From Citrobacter rodentium NBRC 105723 = DSM 16636 (GTDB lineage: Bacteria; Pseudomonadota; Gammaproteobacteria; Enterobacterales; Enterobacteriaceae): a stretch of DNA of 64,000 nucleotides. The translations under genes and the position numbers were made by a program. Every line of letters starts with the position of its first letter. Position 1 is the stretch's first letter. The stretch covers positions 3,348,001 through 3,412,000 of the forward strand of contig NZ_CP082833.1 in assembly GCF_021278985.1 (NCBI RefSeq), read 5' to 3'. Below are positions 39,310-49,258 of this stretch, one piece after another. A model generated the notes under the pieces. It did not search any database and had not been told where the DNA came from. It was given only the letters and a program-made list of their open reading frames with translations.

Positions 39310-40131
39310 ATGCTTGCCACCGCCGATCTCGGGTTTCGTTATCAGGACGCGCAGGTGCTGAAAGGGCTGACCCTGGATTTTTCAACGCACGCTGTCACCG
39401 GACTGGTGGGGGCGAACGGCTGTGGAAAATCGACGTTATTTATGAACCTGAGCGGCCTGCTCAGACCGCAGCAGGGGGCGGTATTGTGGCAGGGGAAACC
39501 CCTGGATTACAGCAAGCGTGGCCTGCTGGCGCTGCGCCAGCAGGTGGCGACGGTGTTTCAGGACCCCGATCAGCAAATCTTTTACACCGACATCGACAGC
39601 GATATCGCCTTCAGCCTGCGCAATCTCGGCGTGGCGGAAGCGGAAATCGCCCGCCGGGTGGATGACGCGCTGACGCTGGTCGATGCGCAACGTTTTCGCC
39701 AGCAGCCGATACAGTGTCTGAGCCACGGGCAGAAGAAGCGCGTGGCGATTGCCGGAGCGCTGGTGCTGCGCGCAAAGTATCTGCTGCTGGATGAACCGAC
39801 GGCGGGACTCGATCCTGCCGGGCGCGCGCAGATGATCGCCATCATTAAACGTATCGCGCAGCAGGGCAATCACGTGGTGATCTCCAGTCACGATATCGAT
39901 CTGATCTACGAGATCAGCGATGCAGTCTACGTGCTGTGCCGTGGCGAAGTGCTGGCGCAAGGCAAACCGGGTGAGGTCTTTGCCCGCGGCGAGCTGATTG
40001 AACAGGCCGGACTCAGCCAGCCCTGGCTGGTTAAGCTGCACGCGCAGCTGGGATTACCGCTGTGTAAAAGCGAAGCGGAATTTTTCAGCCGTATGCGACA
40101 ACACACATTGAACCGCATTAAGGAGGCGTAA
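39310..40131 (+). CDS. cbiO: Cobalt ECF transporter ATPase CbiO
   Basis: This 273-residue ABC ATPase drives cobalt import. All motifs are present: Walker [10 protein letters not shown] (near residue 34), Q-loop [10 protein letters not shown], signature [15 protein letters not shown] (near residue 138), Walker [12 protein letters not shown] and the switch His in SSHDIDL. A TAAGGA site lies before the ATG. The stop overlaps the cbiP start (TAATG). Confidence 0.96.
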   Translation: MLATADLGFRYQDAQVLKGLTLDFSTHAVTGLVGANGCGKSTLFMNLSGLLRPQQGAVLWQGKPLDYSKRGLLALRQQVATVFQDPDQQIFYTDIDSDIAFSLRNLGVAEAEIARRVDDALTLVDAQRFRQQPIQCLSHGQKKRVAIAGALVLRAKYLLLDEPTAGLDPAGRAQMIAIIKRIAQQGNHVVISSHDIDLIYEISDAVYVLCRGEVLAQGKPGEVFARGELIEQAGLSQPWLVKLHAQLGLPLCKSEAEFFSRMRQHTLNRIKEA

Positions 40132-41651
40132 TGACGCAGGCCATTATGTTGCAGGGAACGGCGTCTGACGTCGGTAAAAGCGTGCTGGTGGCGGGGCTGT
40201 GCCGGATTTTTTATCAGGATGGCCTGAAGACAGCGCCGTTCAAGGCGCAAAACATGGCGCTCAATTCCGGCATCACCCCGGACGGTAAGGAGATGGGGCG
40301 CGCGCAAATTTTCCAGGCGGAGGCCGCTGGCATTGCGCCGGATGTGCGCATGAATCCGGTGCTGTTGAAACCGACCAGCGATCGCAAGGCGCAGGTGGTG
40401 CTGATGGGCGAGGTGGCGAGCGATATGGACGCCGTCAGCTACCACGACTATAAGCCGCGGCTGCGCGAGCAGATCCTCGCCGTTTATCAAAGTCTGGCGC
40501 AGGAGTTTGACGTGCTGGTGCTGGAGGGGGCCGGTAGTCCGGCGGAAATTAACCTCCGCGACCGGGATATTGTCAATATGGGGATGGCCGAAATGGCGCA
40601 GTGTCCGGTGATCCTGGTGGCTGACATAGATCGGGGCGGCGTGTTCGCCTCCATCTACGGCACGCTGGCGCTACTGCACGCCCATGAGCGCGCGCGGGTC
40701 AAAGGGGTAATTATTAATAAATTTCGCGGCGACGTGGCGTTGCTCTGGTCCGGCATTGAGCAGATTGAAAAGCTGACCGGCGTGCCGGTACTTGGCGTTA
40801 TGCCCTGGCTGGAGGTCGATCTTGAAGATGAAGACGGCGTGGCGTTACAGAAAGGGAAGTATCTGCGCACCGACAGGCGCGACATCGATATTGCAGTGAT
40901 CCAGCTACCCCATATCGCCAATTTCACCGATTTTAACGCCCTGGCGGCGCAGCCGGACGTGCGCGTGCGCTATGTTTGTCAACCGGAGGAACTGCTGGAT
41001 GCCGACCTGCTGATCCTGCCCGGCAGCAAAAACACGCTGGGCGATCTGCGGTGGCTACGTGAAAGCGGCATGGCTCACGCTGTTACCCTGGCACAGCGGC
41101 GTAACGTGCCGGTTTTCGGCATTTGCGGCGGTTATCAGATGCTGGGCGAAACCATTATTGACGAGGTGGAATCAGGACTCGGCACCCAGCCTGGGCTGGG
41201 ACTGCTCGACACGGTGACCCATTTCGCCCGGCATAAAACCACTACTCTGCTTAACGCAACGATGGCGGCATCGCTTCCGGACTGGCTGGCGGCGGTCGCC
41301 GGGTTACCGGTGCGCGGCTATGAAATTCATATGGGCGAAACGACGCTGGCGGGGGCGTGTCAGCCGGTAATGCAGTTACAGAAAAACGGAGAAGCGGTGG
41401 CGGACGGCGCGGTATCGGCGGACGGACTGGCGTTTGGCACCTACCTGCACGGTCTGTTCGACAGCGATGCGTTCACTCGCGCGCTGGTCAACGGGCTTCG
41501 GCGGCGTAAAGGCCTGGCGCCGCTGGATCTCGCCATCCAGTACGCGCAATATAAATCGCAGCAGTTTGATCTGCTGGCGGATACGATGCGGCAACACATC
41601 GATATTGCGAAGATTTATACCATTATGCGACAGCAGCGGGAGTCCGAATGA
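40131..41651 (+). CDS. cbiP: Adenosylcobyric acid synthase CbiP
   Basis: This 506-residue glutamine-dependent amidotransferase amidates side chains b, d, e and g. It has a dethiobiotin-synthetase-like ATPase domain ([20 protein letters not shown] at residues 4-23, [13 protein letters not shown]) and a class I-like amidotransferase domain with Cys in [12 protein letters not shown] near residue 333 and His in [11 protein letters not shown] near 440. It is the intact counterpart of the broken CbiA and cannot be expected to replace it, since the targets differ. Confidence 0.96.
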   Translation: MTQAIMLQGTASDVGKSVLVAGLCRIFYQDGLKTAPFKAQNMALNSGITPDGKEMGRAQIFQAEAAGIAPDVRMNPVLLKPTSDRKAQVVLMGEVASDMDAVSYHDYKPRLREQILAVYQSLAQEFDVLVLEGAGSPAEINLRDRDIVNMGMAEMAQCPVILVADIDRGGVFASIYGTLALLHAHERARVKGVIINKFRGDVALLWSGIEQIEKLTGVPVLGVMPWLEVDLEDEDGVALQKGKYLRTDRRDIDIAVIQLPHIANFTDFNALAAQPDVRVRYVCQPEELLDADLLILPGSKNTLGDLRWLRESGMAHAVTLAQRRNVPVFGICGGYQMLGETIIDEVESGLGTQPGLGLLDTVTHFARHKTTTLLNATMAASLPDWLAAVAGLPVRGYEIHMGETTLAGACQPVMQLQKNGEAVADGAVSADGLAFGTYLHGLFDSDAFTRALVNGLRRRKGLAPLDLAIQYAQYKSQQFDLLADTMRQHIDIAKIYTIMRQQRESE

Positions 41652-42193
41652 TGATACTGGTTACCGGCGGCGCGCGCAGCGGGAAAAGCCGTCATGCGGA
41701 AACCCTGATTGCCGACTACCCGCAGGTGCTTTATATCGCCACCTCGCAGATTTTTGATGAAGAGATGGCGGCGCGCATTCAGCATCATCGCGAAGGCCGT
41801 CCCGCGCACTGGCGAACCGCCGAGCGCTGGCGGGATCTGGATCAACTAGTAGGCGCGGATAATTCCCCCGATGAAGCCATTCTGCTGGAGTGCGTGACCA
41901 CGATGGTGACGAATCTGCTGTTTGCTTTCGGCGACGACAGCGATCCGGAATGCTGGGATTACGCGGCGCTGGAGGCGGCGGTCGACGCGGAAATCGGGGC
42001 CTTAATTGCCGCCTGCCAGCGCTCGGCGGCAAAAGTGGTGCTGGTGACTAACGAGGTGGGGATGGGCATTGTCCCGGAAAACCGACTGGCGCGCCATTTC
42101 CGCGATATTGCCGGGCGCGTTAACCAGCGTCTGGCGGTGGCTGCGGATGAGGTCTGGCTGGTGGTATCAGGCATTGGAGTCAAAATTAAATGA
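41648..42193 (+). CDS. cobU: Adenosylcobinamide kinase / guanylyltransferase CobU
   Basis: This 181-residue enzyme phosphorylates adenosylcobinamide and then forms AdoCbi-GDP. The P-loop is [14 protein letters not shown] at residues 5-18; the guanylated His lies in [12 protein letters not shown] near residue 45. Two ATG codons stand together (41648, 41651); either fits. It is needed for both de novo synthesis and cobinamide salvage, so it stays useful when cbiA is off. Confidence 0.95.
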   Translation: MMILVTGGARSGKSRHAETLIADYPQVLYIATSQIFDEEMAARIQHHREGRPAHWRTAERWRDLDQLVGADNSPDEAILLECVTTMVTNLLFAFGDDSDPECWDYAALEAAVDAEIGALIAACQRSAAKVVLVTNEVGMGIVPENRLARHFRDIAGRVNQRLAVAADEVWLVVSGIGVKIK

Positions 42194-42933
42194 ATAAGTT
42201 GTTCTGGGCGATGCTCGCCTTTATCACCCGTCTGCCCGTTCCGGCGCGCTGGTCAGGCGGCGTGGAGTTTGCGTACTATGCGCGCGGGATTGTCACCTTT
42301 CCGCTGATTGGCCTGCTGCTCGGCGCGTTAAGCGGCGTGGTGTTTATCCTGCTTCAGGCATGGTGCGGTGTGCCGCTGGCGGCGTTGTTCAGCGTACTGG
42401 CGCTGGCTTTAATGACCGGCGGCTTCCATCTCGACGGTCTGGCGGACACCTGCGACGGGGTCTTTTCGGCGCGTAGCCGCGAGCGGATGCTGGAAATTAT
42501 GCGCGACAGTCGGCTTGGCACTCACGGCGGGCTGGCGCTGATTTTCGTTCTGCTGGCGAAAGTGCTGGTGGTCAGCGAACTGGCGCTACGGGGAACGCCG
42601 ATGCTGGCGGCGCTGGCGGCCGCCTGTGCAGTGGGGCGGGGAAGCGCCGTTTTGCTGATGTATCGCCATCGCTATGCCCGTGAAGAAGGGCTCGGGAATG
42701 TGTTTATCGGTCATGTCACCGGCACGCAAACCTGCGTTACCCTCGGTCTGACCGTCATTTTCGCCGCCGTACTGCTGCCGGGGATGCAGGGCATCGGGGC
42801 GATGGTGGTAACGGTGGCGGCGATTTTCCTGCTGGGACAACTTTTAAAACGCACGCTGGGCGGGCAAACCGGCGATACGCTTGGCGCGGCAATCGAACTT
42901 GGTGAGCTGATCTTCCTGCTGGCTCTGCTGTGA
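42190..42933 (+). CDS. cobS: Cobalamin synthase CobS
   Basis: This 247-residue inner-membrane protein joins AdoCbi-GDP to alpha-ribazole phosphate. It is hydrophobic with the conserved acidic segment [37 protein letters not shown] near residues 77-113, which holds the metal-binding Asp residues of the CDP-alcohol-transferase-like site. It overlaps cobU by four bases. Confidence 0.96.
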   Translation: MNKLFWAMLAFITRLPVPARWSGGVEFAYYARGIVTFPLIGLLLGALSGVVFILLQAWCGVPLAALFSVLALALMTGGFHLDGLADTCDGVFSARSRERMLEIMRDSRLGTHGGLALIFVLLAKVLVVSELALRGTPMLAALAAACAVGRGSAVLLMYRHRYAREEGLGNVFIGHVTGTQTCVTLGLTVIFAAVLLPGMQGIGAMVVTVAAIFLLGQLLKRTLGGQTGDTLGAAIELGELIFLLALL

Positions 42934-42958
42934 GCCAGTCAACATAACGAGAATCCTT

Positions 42959-44023
42959 ATGCAGACGTTAACCTCTCTACTTAGCGAAATTCCGCCACCG
43001 GACAGCGGCGCAATGGCACGAGCCCGACAGCATATTGATGGTCTGCTTAAGCCCCCCGGTAGCCTGGGACGCCTGGAAGCGCTTGCCGTACAGCTGGCAG
43101 GTATGCCCGGACTTAACGGCGTGCCGCAGGTTGCGGAAAAAGCCGTGCTGGTGATGTGCGCCGATCACGGCGTCTGGGATGAAGGGGTGGCGATTTCGCC
43201 GAAGGCGGTGACTGCTATTCAGGCGGCTAATATGACCCGCGGGACGACGGGGGTCTGCGTGCTGGCGGCGCAGGCAGGCGCGAAGGTGCATGTTATTGAT
43301 GTGGGAATAGATGCCGATCCGATCCCCGGCGTGGTGAATATGCGCGTGGCGCGCGGCTGCGGCAATATCGCCGTCGGCCCGGCGATGAGCCGTACTCAGG
43401 CGGAAGCGTTGCTGCTGGAGGTGATGCGCTATACCCGCCAACTGGCGGACAGCGGCGTTACCTTGTTTGGCGTCGGCGAGCTGGGAATGGCGAACACCAC
43501 CCCCGCGTCGGCGATGCTCAGCGTGCTGACCGGCAGTGACGCCGAAGCCGTGGTGGGAATTGGCGCGAACCTGCCGCCTGCGCGTATTGGTAATAAGGTC
43601 GAGGTGGTTCGTCGTGCGATTGCCGTCAACCAGCCTGACCCGGGTGACGGCGTCGACGTGCTGGCGAAGGTCGGCGGATTTGATCTGGCAGGTATGGCGG
43701 GGGTAATGCTGGGCGCGGCCTCCTGCGGCTTACCGGTGCTGCTGGACGGTTTCCTCTCCTGTTCCGCCGCGCTGGCGGCCTGCCGGATAGCGCCAGCGGT
43801 TAAACCTTACCTCATCCCCTCCCATTATTCAGCGGAGAAGGGGGCGCGGATTGCGCTGGAGCATCTGGAACTGACGCCTTATCTCAATATGGAAATGCGC
43901 CTGGGCGAGGGCAGCGGCGCGGCGCTGGCGATGCCGATTGTCGAGGCCGCCTGCGCCATGTACCACAATATGGGACAGCTGACCGACAGCAATATTGTTT
44001 TGCCTGACGGGAAATCGTCTTAA
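42959..44023 (+). CDS. cobT: Nicotinate-nucleotide:dimethylbenzimidazole phosphoribosyltransferase CobT
   Basis: This 354-residue enzyme activates the lower-ligand base to its alpha-ribotide. Conserved segments: [59 protein letters not shown], and the catalytic Glu in [18 protein letters not shown] near residue 315. It is the last gene of the cob operon, 25 bases after cobS. No clear terminator was seen after it. Confidence 0.95.
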   Translation: MQTLTSLLSEIPPPDSGAMARARQHIDGLLKPPGSLGRLEALAVQLAGMPGLNGVPQVAEKAVLVMCADHGVWDEGVAISPKAVTAIQAANMTRGTTGVCVLAAQAGAKVHVIDVGIDADPIPGVVNMRVARGCGNIAVGPAMSRTQAEALLLEVMRYTRQLADSGVTLFGVGELGMANTTPASAMLSVLTGSDAEAVVGIGANLPPARIGNKVEVVRRAIAVNQPDPGDGVDVLAKVGGFDLAGMAGVMLGAASCGLPVLLDGFLSCSAALAACRIAPAVKPYLIPSHYSAEKGARIALEHLELTPYLNMEMRLGEGSGAALAMPIVEAACAMYHNMGQLTDSNIVLPDGKSS

Positions 44024-44058
44024 CTGCGCTGGGCAGATCATACCTGTTGGTGATGATT

Positions 44059-44088
44059 TTCGGTAAAACATATTAAAAAAGCTATAAT
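44059..44088 (+). promoter_or_regulatory. Candidate promoter of ldtA
   Basis: A perfect TATAAT (44083-44088) lies 32 bases before the ldtA ATG. The -35 match is weak (TTCGGT at 44059-44064 with an 18-base spacer). Start of transcription would be near 44095. Confidence 0.5.
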
Positions 44089-44120
44089 TTCCCTACACCT
44101 GTCATGACTGAGGAAGGGAA

Positions 44121-45044
44121 ATGAGGTCTCGCGTAAATCTGTTTTGTACGTTATTGCTGTTGCTTACTGGCCAGAGCGCGCTGGCGGTGAGCTATCCGTT
44201 GCCGCCGGAAGGGAGTCGGCTGGTGGGCAGTCCGCTGACCATTACGGTGCCGTACAACAATACCCAGCCGCTTGAGGCGTTTGCCGCGCAGTACGGGCAG
44301 GGGCTTAGCAATATGCTGGAGGCGAATCCCGGCGTGGACGTGTTCCTGCCAAAGTCGGGCTCCACGCTGGTGGTGCCGCAACAGCTTATCCTGCCGGACA
44401 CGGTGCGTCAGGGCATTATCGTTAACGTAGCGGAAATGCGGCTCTATTATTACCCGCCGGGCACAAATACCGTGGAGGTTTTGCCTATTGGCATCGGTCA
44501 GGCGGGACGGGAAACGCCGCGTAACTGGATAACCACCGTCCAGCGTAAGCAGGAGGCGCCGAGCTGGACGCCAACGGCGAATACCCGGCGCGAATACGCG
44601 AAAAGAGGCGAAACGCTGCCGGCATTCGTTCCTGCCGGGCCGGATAATCCGATGGGGCTGTATGCGATTTACATCGGCAGGCTGTATGCCATTCATGGCA
44701 CCAATGCCAACTTCGGAATCGGCCTGCGCGTGAGCCAGGGCTGCATTCGCTTATGCAACGATGATATTAAATACCTGTTTGAAAACGTCCCGGTGGGCAC
44801 CCGCGTACAAATTATCGATCGGCCAGTGAAAACCACCACTGAACCGGATGGCAGCCGCTGGGTAGAGGTGCACGAACCGCTGTCGCGCAATCGTGCGGAG
44901 TTTGAATCGGATAAGAAAGTGCCGTTGCCCGTCACGAGCTCGCTTATCAGCGGCGAAGGGGCGGATGTAAACCGGGTTAACGAGGCGCTCGAACGTCGTT
45001 CCGGCATGCCGGTGAATATCAGTCCGGGGCAGAGCAGTATCTGA
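44121..45044 (+). CDS. ldtA: L,D-transpeptidase LdtA (ErfK)
   Basis: This 307-residue periplasmic YkuD-family enzyme attaches Braun lipoprotein to peptidoglycan. A signal peptide ([16 protein letters not shown]) is followed by a LysM-like segment (residues about 42-88), then the YkuD domain with His192 (IHGT) and the catalytic Cys208 in SQGCIRL. The C-terminal tail matches ErfK. The gene neighbours cobT in E. coli as well. It has a GAGGAAGGGA site before ATG 44121. Confidence 0.95.
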   Translation: MRSRVNLFCTLLLLLTGQSALAVSYPLPPEGSRLVGSPLTITVPYNNTQPLEAFAAQYGQGLSNMLEANPGVDVFLPKSGSTLVVPQQLILPDTVRQGIIVNVAEMRLYYYPPGTNTVEVLPIGIGQAGRETPRNWITTVQRKQEAPSWTPTANTRREYAKRGETLPAFVPAGPDNPMGLYAIYIGRLYAIHGTNANFGIGLRVSQGCIRLCNDDIKYLFENVPVGTRVQIIDRPVKTTTEPDGSRWVEVHEPLSRNRAEFESDKKVPLPVTSSLISGEGADVNRVNEALERRSGMPVNISPGQSSI

Positions 45045-45059
45045 CGGCGGTGAAAAATT

Positions 45060-45090
45060 GCCCCCTGAAGAATATCCTTCCTCAGGGGGC
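45060..45090. terminator. Bidirectional terminator between ldtA and the convergent DcuC-like gene
   Basis: GCCCCCTGA and TCAGGGGGC form a 9-bp stem with a 13-base loop. Reading the minus strand it is followed by AATTTTT, so it best serves the dicarboxylate transporter gene; on the plus side only CTGAAAAAC follows, but the stem may also stop ldtA transcripts. Confidence 0.7.
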
Positions 45091-45133
45091 TGAAAAACAT
45101 CCGCTTTTAAAGGCGTTATGTCAGGAAAGCAGA

Positions 45134-46600
45134 TTACTTAGCAGAACAGATCTGCTTACGCCTGTTGTGCCAGAAATAAGAGCCAGCCATTACCACCAAA
45201 ATAACGACTATCCATGGCAGGACCGCCTGCAGATACCCTGCACGGGCAAATGTCAGAATAATCATCAACAGCCAGCCTCCCAGCATCGGTATTGCCGTCC
45301 GTTTGACGATATCCACTGGCGATACGCCCGCTATCCCGGCGATGGCAATGATGACGCCAGCAATCGGAGAGAGTGTTCGCCCGATGCCTGCTGATAACTG
45401 AATCGGCAGCATCATCACAGCAATATCACTACCTATATGCCGACTGATATCCGGGACCATTGGGGCGAAGGAGAAGAATGCTGCATTTCCGGAGCCCATC
45501 AATGCTGAAATGGCGAAGGTGATTAGCGTCATCAACAAAATGATTGAAGCGGCGCTGAGGCCGAATTCGCCAGAGAGAGACAGCAAAGCATCCACGGCGC
45601 CTATCGCTTTTAATCCGGCAGAGAAAACTTCACCGGCAATAATCAACGTAACGACGGTGGCAAATACGCTCCCCATACTGTCAAATACCTTTTGTACGCC
45701 AGCCATCACTGCCCGGGCATTGCGGTGACGGAGGTACTCGCATATAAGCGTCACCGCGAGGCTAATCAACACCGCAGTATCCAGCGTAATTTTGAGCGAA
45801 CTGAACAGTAATTTACTGCACAGTAACATCAGTACCAGCGGCAGCATCGGCAGAAAAAGCCAGGCTCCGGGGGCGTCTGTTTCAACGGTCTGCTCCAGGG
45901 GTTGCGCTTTGTGAGTCTGGGGATCGTCATTTTCTCGACGATCAAAAAAGCGCTGCACCATGATATGCAGCAGAGCAATAAAGATAATCACCGGGACCAC
46001 AACCGGAAGCTGGTCGTGAACAAAGTAGTTCACAACTTCAATCCCCGCCGTTTTGGCTGCCAGCACAGAATTACCGGAGCCAGGACCAAACTCAACGGCG
46101 CAGGTACTGGCAATAACCGCCGCGACGGCTGCCCGGCTACAACCCAGCCGCGTCAACAGCGGGTAGAGCGTGGCCATCAGCAAAAGCCCTAATCCCGTGG
46201 CGCTACTGATGAACAGCGACAGGAACTGCCCCAGCAATAAGGCAAGCCCCAGCAGGAGGTAAGGAGAATTCAGACGTTGCAGTGGACGGGAAGTCACCCT
46301 GACAAGTACCTGGCTTGCTCCAATGGCTGACATATAGGTCGCGAATCCGCCAATAAGCATGATTTGCAGGCCAAGTCCGCCAAGGCGAACGCTCAGCGTG
46401 TCGCGAATGAACTCAAACGCATCGAATATCCCCAGGCCCGTGCTCTTTTTTACCAGGCTACCGAGGGTGGTCATACCGCTAAAATGCGCAATCAAAAGCA
46501 GCGCAATCCCGGTAAGCAGCAGGACCGACTGAGGGTGATATTTGCGTATGATAAGCCGTCCGGCAAACAGAATGGCGATAAACGCCAGCAATAATGACAT
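45134..46600 (-). CDS. DcuC-family C4-dicarboxylate (or related anion) transporter
   Basis: This inner-membrane protein of about 488 residues has 10 or more hydrophobic segments and conserved polar motifs such as AVEFGPGSGNSVLAAKTAG, SALMGSGNAAFFSFAPMVP and QLSAGIGRTLSPIAGVIIAIAGIAGVSPVDIVKRTAIPML. These are typical of the anaerobic C4-dicarboxylate carrier family DcuC. It follows the isoaspartyl-dipeptidase-like gene almost directly, so its substrate may be an aspartate-derived compound; that is inference. ATG 46600 is chosen by spacing from GAGGA; ATG 46606 and a TTG at 46618 overlapping the preceding stop are alternatives. Confidence 0.8.
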   Translation of the reverse strand: MSLLLAFIAILFAGRLIIRKYHPQSVLLLTGIALLLIAHFSGMTTLGSLVKKSTGLGIFDAFEFIRDTLSVRLGGLGLQIMLIGGFATYMSAIGASQVLVRVTSRPLQRLNSPYLLLGLALLLGQFLSLFISSATGLGLLLMATLYPLLTRLGCSRAAVAAVIASTCAVEFGPGSGNSVLAAKTAGIEVVNYFVHDQLPVVVPVIIFIALLHIMVQRFFDRRENDDPQTHKAQPLEQTVETDAPGAWLFLPMLPLVLMLLCSKLLFSSLKITLDTAVLISLAVTLICEYLRHRNARAVMAGVQKVFDSMGSVFATVVTLIIAGEVFSAGLKAIGAVDALLSLSGEFGLSAASIILLMTLITFAISALMGSGNAAFFSFAPMVPDISRHIGSDIAVMMLPIQLSAGIGRTLSPIAGVIIAIAGIAGVSPVDIVKRTAIPMLGGWLLMIILTFARAGYLQAVLPWIVVILVVMAGSYFWHNRRKQICSAK

Positions 46601-46610
46601 CAGCATATCC

Positions 46611-47744
46611 TCATTCAAAATTGCCGGTCACAAGGCATTCCCCATCGCGGATAACCTGTTTACCCGCGGCGAAGAGATGGGACAATGAAAGATCGTCATT
46701 AAGCACGCAAATATCAGCGCGTTCACCCGCACAGAGTTTCCCGCCAGAAATCCCTAAGGAGCTGGCAACGTTAGCCGTCATCATCGCTATCGCCTGGTCA
46801 ACAGGAATACCGGCGTCAATCAGTCGGGGGAGGAGGTTTAGATTGCCCGCAACGGGTGCGGCGCTCAGCCCTTCCACCACGCCCTGAGCATTAAAACGAG
46901 GGACGCTGCCGTTTCCGTCGGAACTGACGGTAATGCGATCGGCTGGCACCTGCGCTTCCAGCGCGTTCAGGATAGCGTGCTCCTGTGGCATAAAGCGGCT
47001 GCCGCCGGATGTGACATCAATATGGCCGCCGCGGAGGGCAAATTCGATTGCCTGTTCGAATAACGCCTCTGTCCGGGCCACATGGGTGGGCGAGATATGA
47101 TGAACAGGAATACCGGCATCACAGAGTGCATTAAGCTGTGACATACCTTCAGGCAGATTCCCCAGATGCACATGCAGCAGCCCTTTTTTTCCTGCCAGGA
47201 GCGATGCCACACGGATATCACTGATGATTCTCAACAGCTCCTGAAAAGACGGGAAGGATCCACGGTGATCGGCCAGCGCTATTTTTACGCCAAGAATCGC
47301 CGGAATAAATGTTAAATCATCCCGAATCGAACGGGTAATTGTCGGGCTGGGGACAACATACGCGCCAGTATGCATAAATGCGCGCAGCCCTTCGATATTC
47401 AGTGACTGCATTTTGGCATAGAGATCCCTTGGCGAACGCGATATTGCGTCGGTACCAAGGACCCCGACGACGGTAGTGATCCCTGCCTGGAACAAATCAT
47501 ACAGTTTGACCGCCGGGGTGCGGCTGGCAAATCCGGCTTCGCCACCGCCGCCCGTAAGGTGGACGTGCTGATCTATGATGCCAGGCATCACCCATTTACT
47601 CCGGCAGTCAATCACTTCTGTGACGTTGTCAAAAGACGAAATATCTTTTTCTACTGCCACAATACGATCGGCATAGATGAGCAGAGAACAGAGGCCTAAA
47701 TCTGTTGGCGAAAAAACACGAGCGTTAGTCAATAATGTAAACAT
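46611..47744 (-). CDS. Isoaspartyl dipeptidase-like amidohydrolase (IadA family)
   Basis: This 377-residue protein has the metal-dependent amidohydrolase fold. Near residue 53 the motif GIIDQHVHLTGGGGEAGF matches IadA, which has GFIDQHVHLIGGGGEAG; VGVLGTDAISRSP, LHVHLGN, PTHVAR and VSSDGNGS also match in order. IadA cleaves beta-aspartyl dipeptides formed by damage of Asn/Asp residues. It is clearly diverged from E. coli IadA, so the exact substrate is open. ATG 47744 follows an AGGA site. It is divergent from a LysR regulator and co-directional with the transporter. Confidence 0.8.
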   Translation of the reverse strand: MFTLLTNARVFSPTDLGLCSLLIYADRIVAVEKDISSFDNVTEVIDCRSKWVMPGIIDQHVHLTGGGGEAGFASRTPAVKLYDLFQAGITTVVGVLGTDAISRSPRDLYAKMQSLNIEGLRAFMHTGAYVVPSPTITRSIRDDLTFIPAILGVKIALADHRGSFPSFQELLRIISDIRVASLLAGKKGLLHVHLGNLPEGMSQLNALCDAGIPVHHISPTHVARTEALFEQAIEFALRGGHIDVTSGGSRFMPQEHAILNALEAQVPADRITVSSDGNGSVPRFNAQGVVEGLSAAPVAGNLNLLPRLIDAGIPVDQAIAMMTANVASSLGISGGKLCAGERADICVLNDDLSLSHLFAAGKQVIRDGECLVTGNFE

Positions 47745-47809
47745 ATAAATCCTGTCAAACGTCAATGGGAGAGACACGGCAGGTGAAACAAATATTGTTG
47801 TTATGATGT

Positions 47810-47835
47810 CCACAATAAAACTACTGCTATAGTGG
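47810..47835. promoter_or_regulatory. Candidate LysR operator between the iadA-like gene and lysR
   Basis: CCACAATA (47810-47817) and TATAGTGG (47828-47835) form an imperfect inverted repeat (seven of eight positions) around a 10-base spacer, midway in the divergent region. LysR-type regulators usually bind such dyads between their own gene and the target operon. Confidence 0.4.
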
Positions 47836-47880
47836 TGGCTATTTCCGATTTGTTATCGGAGGATACGCAAACGACATGAA

Positions 47881-48789
47881 GTGGAGTTCATCTTGGATTG
47901 CAAATGGTTAGAGGATTTTTTAGCGTTAAGCCAGCACGGGAATTACTCTCTTGCGGCGACGGCACGGCACATCACTCAGCCTGCATTGAGTCGGCGTATT
48001 AAAGCGTTAGAGGAGATGCTGGGCGTTCCTTTATTCGATCGCACCACGACGCCTGTGACCCTGACGCGCTATGGTGAACGTTTTGAGCCGTATGCGCGTC
48101 AGGTGCTGAGTTCATTGACAGAGGCGCGACAAGAACTGGCCGCTATGTGTCCGGCTACGGACGACACGCTGGTGATGGTGAGCCTGCACACGCTTTCAGT
48201 CAATATCCTGCCTGATATGATAAATTATCTGCGGCAAAGCGAGCCACAGCTCAACTATACCGTAAACGCCAGTATTCAGGGGATCGATAACCACTTCAAC
48301 GCTCTGATAGACCGGCAGATAGATATACTGGTTACCTACGATATACCCTCTTCACAGCCGGGCCTGGATATTGCCGGCAAGCTTAAACGCTCATTATGGC
48401 GATACGAACGTTTTATTCCGGTGATCTCTGCCGATATTGCTGAAGTTCTGGACGATCCCCACGCGCAGATCCCCTGGCTGTGCTACAGCGACTATACCTT
48501 TGTTCGACGTATTATTGATCCTGCTGAGCAGCGCGTACGACCACGCTTAAAAAAAGTGTTTGAATCCGGACTCAGTGAGACGATCAAAGAGATGGTTATG
48601 CGCCATATGGGAATGGCTTGGTTACCTGAGTCAATGGTGGCGGAAGCGCTGGTGAATCGAGAAGTTATTCACTGCTGGCCTCAGGACGCCGCGATGATAT
48701 GCGAAATTCCCGTGGTTATCTGGGCAAATATTGACGATCAACGTCAGGTTTTGCAGAGATGCTGGGAAAAGTTGATACGCTTTAATTGA
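47881..48789 (+). CDS. LysR-type transcriptional regulator
   Basis: This protein of about 300 residues has an N-terminal winged helix-turn-helix (WLEDFLALSQHGNYSLAATARHITQPALSRRIKALEEMLGVPLFDRTTTPVTLTRYGERF) and a periplasmic-binding-like effector domain. The start is uncertain: GTG 47881 is the longest choice, and TTG 47893 (giving LDCKWLEDF, with GTGGAG before it) fits the usual family start better. An 11-codon frame with a good GGAGG site (ATG 47876 to TAG 47911) overlaps this start. The regulator is divergent from the iadA-like/dcuC-like pair and probably controls it. Confidence 0.85.
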   Translation: MEFILDCKWLEDFLALSQHGNYSLAATARHITQPALSRRIKALEEMLGVPLFDRTTTPVTLTRYGERFEPYARQVLSSLTEARQELAAMCPATDDTLVMVSLHTLSVNILPDMINYLRQSEPQLNYTVNASIQGIDNHFNALIDRQIDILVTYDIPSSQPGLDIAGKLKRSLWRYERFIPVISADIAEVLDDPHAQIPWLCYSDYTFVRRIIDPAEQRVRPRLKKVFESGLSETIKEMVMRHMGMAWLPESMVAEALVNREVIHCWPQDAAMICEIPVVIWANIDDQRQVLQRCWEKLIRFN

Positions 48790-48923
48790 GCCTGGAAATA
48801 TTGCTGCACTTTCGTAAAATGCGCCAGCCAGCACTTGTGTGAGCTGTGAACAGCGGTATCGGTTAATGCCCCAGATGGGGTTCCATTTTTAGCGAACCGT
48901 GAGGCCCCAAAAATAGGGACATT

Positions 48924-48957
48924 AAAAAAACCGGTAGTCCTTCTCAGGATAACCGGG
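48924..48957 (-). terminator. Terminator of the minus-strand tRNA-Asn
   Basis: Read on the minus strand, ACCCGGTTATCCT pairs imperfectly with GGACTACCGGT and is followed by seven T residues. It lies about 65 bases downstream of the tRNA 3' end. The 130 bases between the lysR stop and this site hold no gene that I can see. Confidence 0.7.
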
Positions 48958-49020
48958 TAAAGATAAGTTCTTGTTTTTAAATCGTCTCCGGACTCGCTGG
49001 GATGTCCTGAAACTTGAATC

Positions 49021-49096
49021 TGGCTCCTCTGACTGGACTCGAACCAGTGACATACGGATTAACAGTCCGCCGTTCTACCGACTGAACTACAGAGGA
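49021..49096 (-). tRNA. tRNA-Asn (anticodon GTT)
   Basis: This 76-base tRNA gene has CCA encoded. The acceptor stem is TCCTCTG/CAGAGGA, the anticodon loop reads CTGTTAA with GTT, and the T loop is GGTTCGAGTCC. It is identical over its whole length to the tRNA at 50843-50918 but points the other way, with yeeO between. A strong promoter lies just upstream. Confidence 0.97.
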
Positions 49097-49112
49097 ATCG
49101 TTGTGGAGGCTT

Positions 49113-49140
49113 ATCTTAGCGGCGAAAAATCTTTTGTCAA
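49113..49140 (-). promoter_or_regulatory. Promoter of the minus-strand tRNA-Asn
   Basis: On the minus strand TTGACA (49140-49135), a 16-base spacer and TAAGAT (49118-49113) precede the tRNA by 16 bases. The -35 box is a perfect match to the sigma-70 consensus. Confidence 0.75.
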
Positions 49141-49258
49141 ACCCCATTTCCCCCATCCACGTCCGTTTGCCGCTTCTCTCAACAATTTGTTGCAATTACC
49201 GACATTTTACAGGGAAAAAACTTTGCAGCTTTTTACTTTCTCCCTCATCATTTGAAAT

